Assembly: GCA_003484545.1 (NCBI GenBank)
Contig: DNCF01000412.1
Location: 1 to 6,211, forward strand
Source: Massilia sp.
GTDB lineage: Bacteria; Pseudomonadota; Gammaproteobacteria; Burkholderiales; Burkholderiaceae_D
Length of the DNA: 6,211 nucleotides
Reading direction: 5' to 3'
Numbering within the stretch: the stretch's first letter is position 1; each line of letters opens with the position of its first letter. The position numbers were made by a program, and so were the translations under genes. The notes below the pieces were generated by a model. That model worked only from the letters and a program-made list of their open reading frames with translations. It was not told where the DNA came from and did no database searches. Positions 5,918 to 6,211 of this stretch are shown piece by piece.

Positions 5918-5948
5918 CGGCGTGGTCGTGCCCGCCTGCGCGAGCGGC

Positions 5949-6211
5949 TTACTTCGCCCGGCGCGACGACCAGTGCACGTGCACGATGGTCCAGCGGTCG
6001 CCCTGTTTCTCGAGAATGGCGGTTTCGGTACCCAGGGTGTGGACCGTCCTGCCGCGCCAGGTGCCGCTGGTCTCGGTCTCTTCCCAGACCACGGCGGTGT
6101 TGCCGTCGATCCGCTCGGACTGCTTCAGCACGGTGCGCTTGGCCTCCTTGACGAACTCCATGTCGGCCCCCAGGTGGGAAGCCGCATACTCGTCGCGCGA
6201 GCGCTCGACGT
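5949..6211 (-). CDS. SnoaL-like/DUF4440 (NTF2-fold) protein, C-terminal part
   Basis: The frame is open to the window edge: 16 codons (VERSRDEYAASHLGAD) precede the first in-window ATG, so that ATG at 6161 is internal and the start lies outside. The 86 visible residues match the C-terminal half of SnoaL-like/DUF4440 proteins of the NTF2 fold: an SRDEY...HLGAD helix, TAVVWEETETSGTWRGR, THTLG-like strand with TETAILEKQGDRWTIVHVHWSSR at the end. In this fold strands line a conical pocket; members include small enzymes and ligand-binding proteins, many of unknown function. Whether a signal peptide exists cannot be seen. It lies upstream of the MipA-like gene in the same direction, but the 315-bp gap and hairpin argue for separate transcripts. 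Family assignment is good; function is unknown. Confidence 0.85.
   Translation of the reverse strand, partial: VERSRDEYAASHLGADMEFVKEAKRTVLKQSERIDGNTAVVWEETETSGTWRGRTVHTLGTETAILEKQGDRWTIVHVHWSSRRAK

Larger units (their letters stand above)
5634..5948. other. Intergenic region upstream of the MipA-like gene
   Basis: This 315-bp gap lies between two minus-strand genes. From the MipA-like start outward it contains a leader with an anti-Shine-Dalgarno-like element (5670-5661), an AT-richer part around 5755-5790 that probably holds the promoter, 11-bp tandem repeats at 5868-5895, and a strong hairpin at 5892-5917 belonging to the upstream gene's 3' end. On the minus strand TTGTTC (about 5785-5780) with TCAATA 17 bases downstream is a weak sigma-70-like pair that I do not call firmly. 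ORFs in this stretch on both strands lack ribosome-binding sites and family resemblance. Confidence 0.6.

Overview
The window is very GC-rich and densely coded. Its gene content (a two-domain patatin/surface-antigen protein, a SYLF lipoprotein, a FixJ-type two-component pair and a MipA/OmpV outer-membrane protein) suggests a Gram-negative proteobacterium. My best guess is a betaproteobacterium of the Burkholderiales (Oxalobacteraceae/Massilia-like). That placement comes from protein style only; no rRNA or other taxonomic marker is present.

Layout. (1) 1-2064, plus strand: a 5'-truncated type Vd (PlpD-like) patatin phospholipase fused to a POTRA domain and an outer-membrane beta-barrel. (2) 2104-2799, minus strand: a SYLF/Ysc84-domain lipoprotein, converging on the patatin gene with only 39 bp between the stops. 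(3) 2800-3134: a non-coding divergent control region holding an imperfect palindrome, a promoter-like TAGAAT box with two CTAG sites 21 bp apart, and the kinase leader. (4) 3135-4070 and 4063-4722, plus strand: a soluble histidine kinase and a FixJ/NarL-type response regulator overlapping by 8 bp, followed by a nine-codon ORF joined by an ATGA overlap. (5) 4755-4779: a GC-rich hairpin between convergent genes. (6) 4788-5633, minus strand: a MipA/OmpV-family outer-membrane protein. (7) 5634-5948: a 315-bp intergenic region with an anti-Shine-Dalgarno-like leader, 11-bp tandem repeats and a strong hairpin. (8) 5949-6211, minus strand: the C-terminal part of a SnoaL-like/DUF4440 protein that runs off the window.

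How the parts may work together. Three of the six genes encode envelope proteins: an outer-membrane lipase, a lipid-binding lipoprotein and an outer-membrane porin-like protein. The kinase/regulator pair sits among them and may control some of them; this is inference from position only. The kinase is the oddest gene. It has every catalytic motif, but its N-terminus looks like only the tail of a PAS sensor domain, with no membrane segment. I found no clear new biological system. The best leads are the shortened kinase input region, the palindrome at 2861-2882, the 11-bp phased repeats at 5868-5895 and the anti-SD element in the mipA-like leader.
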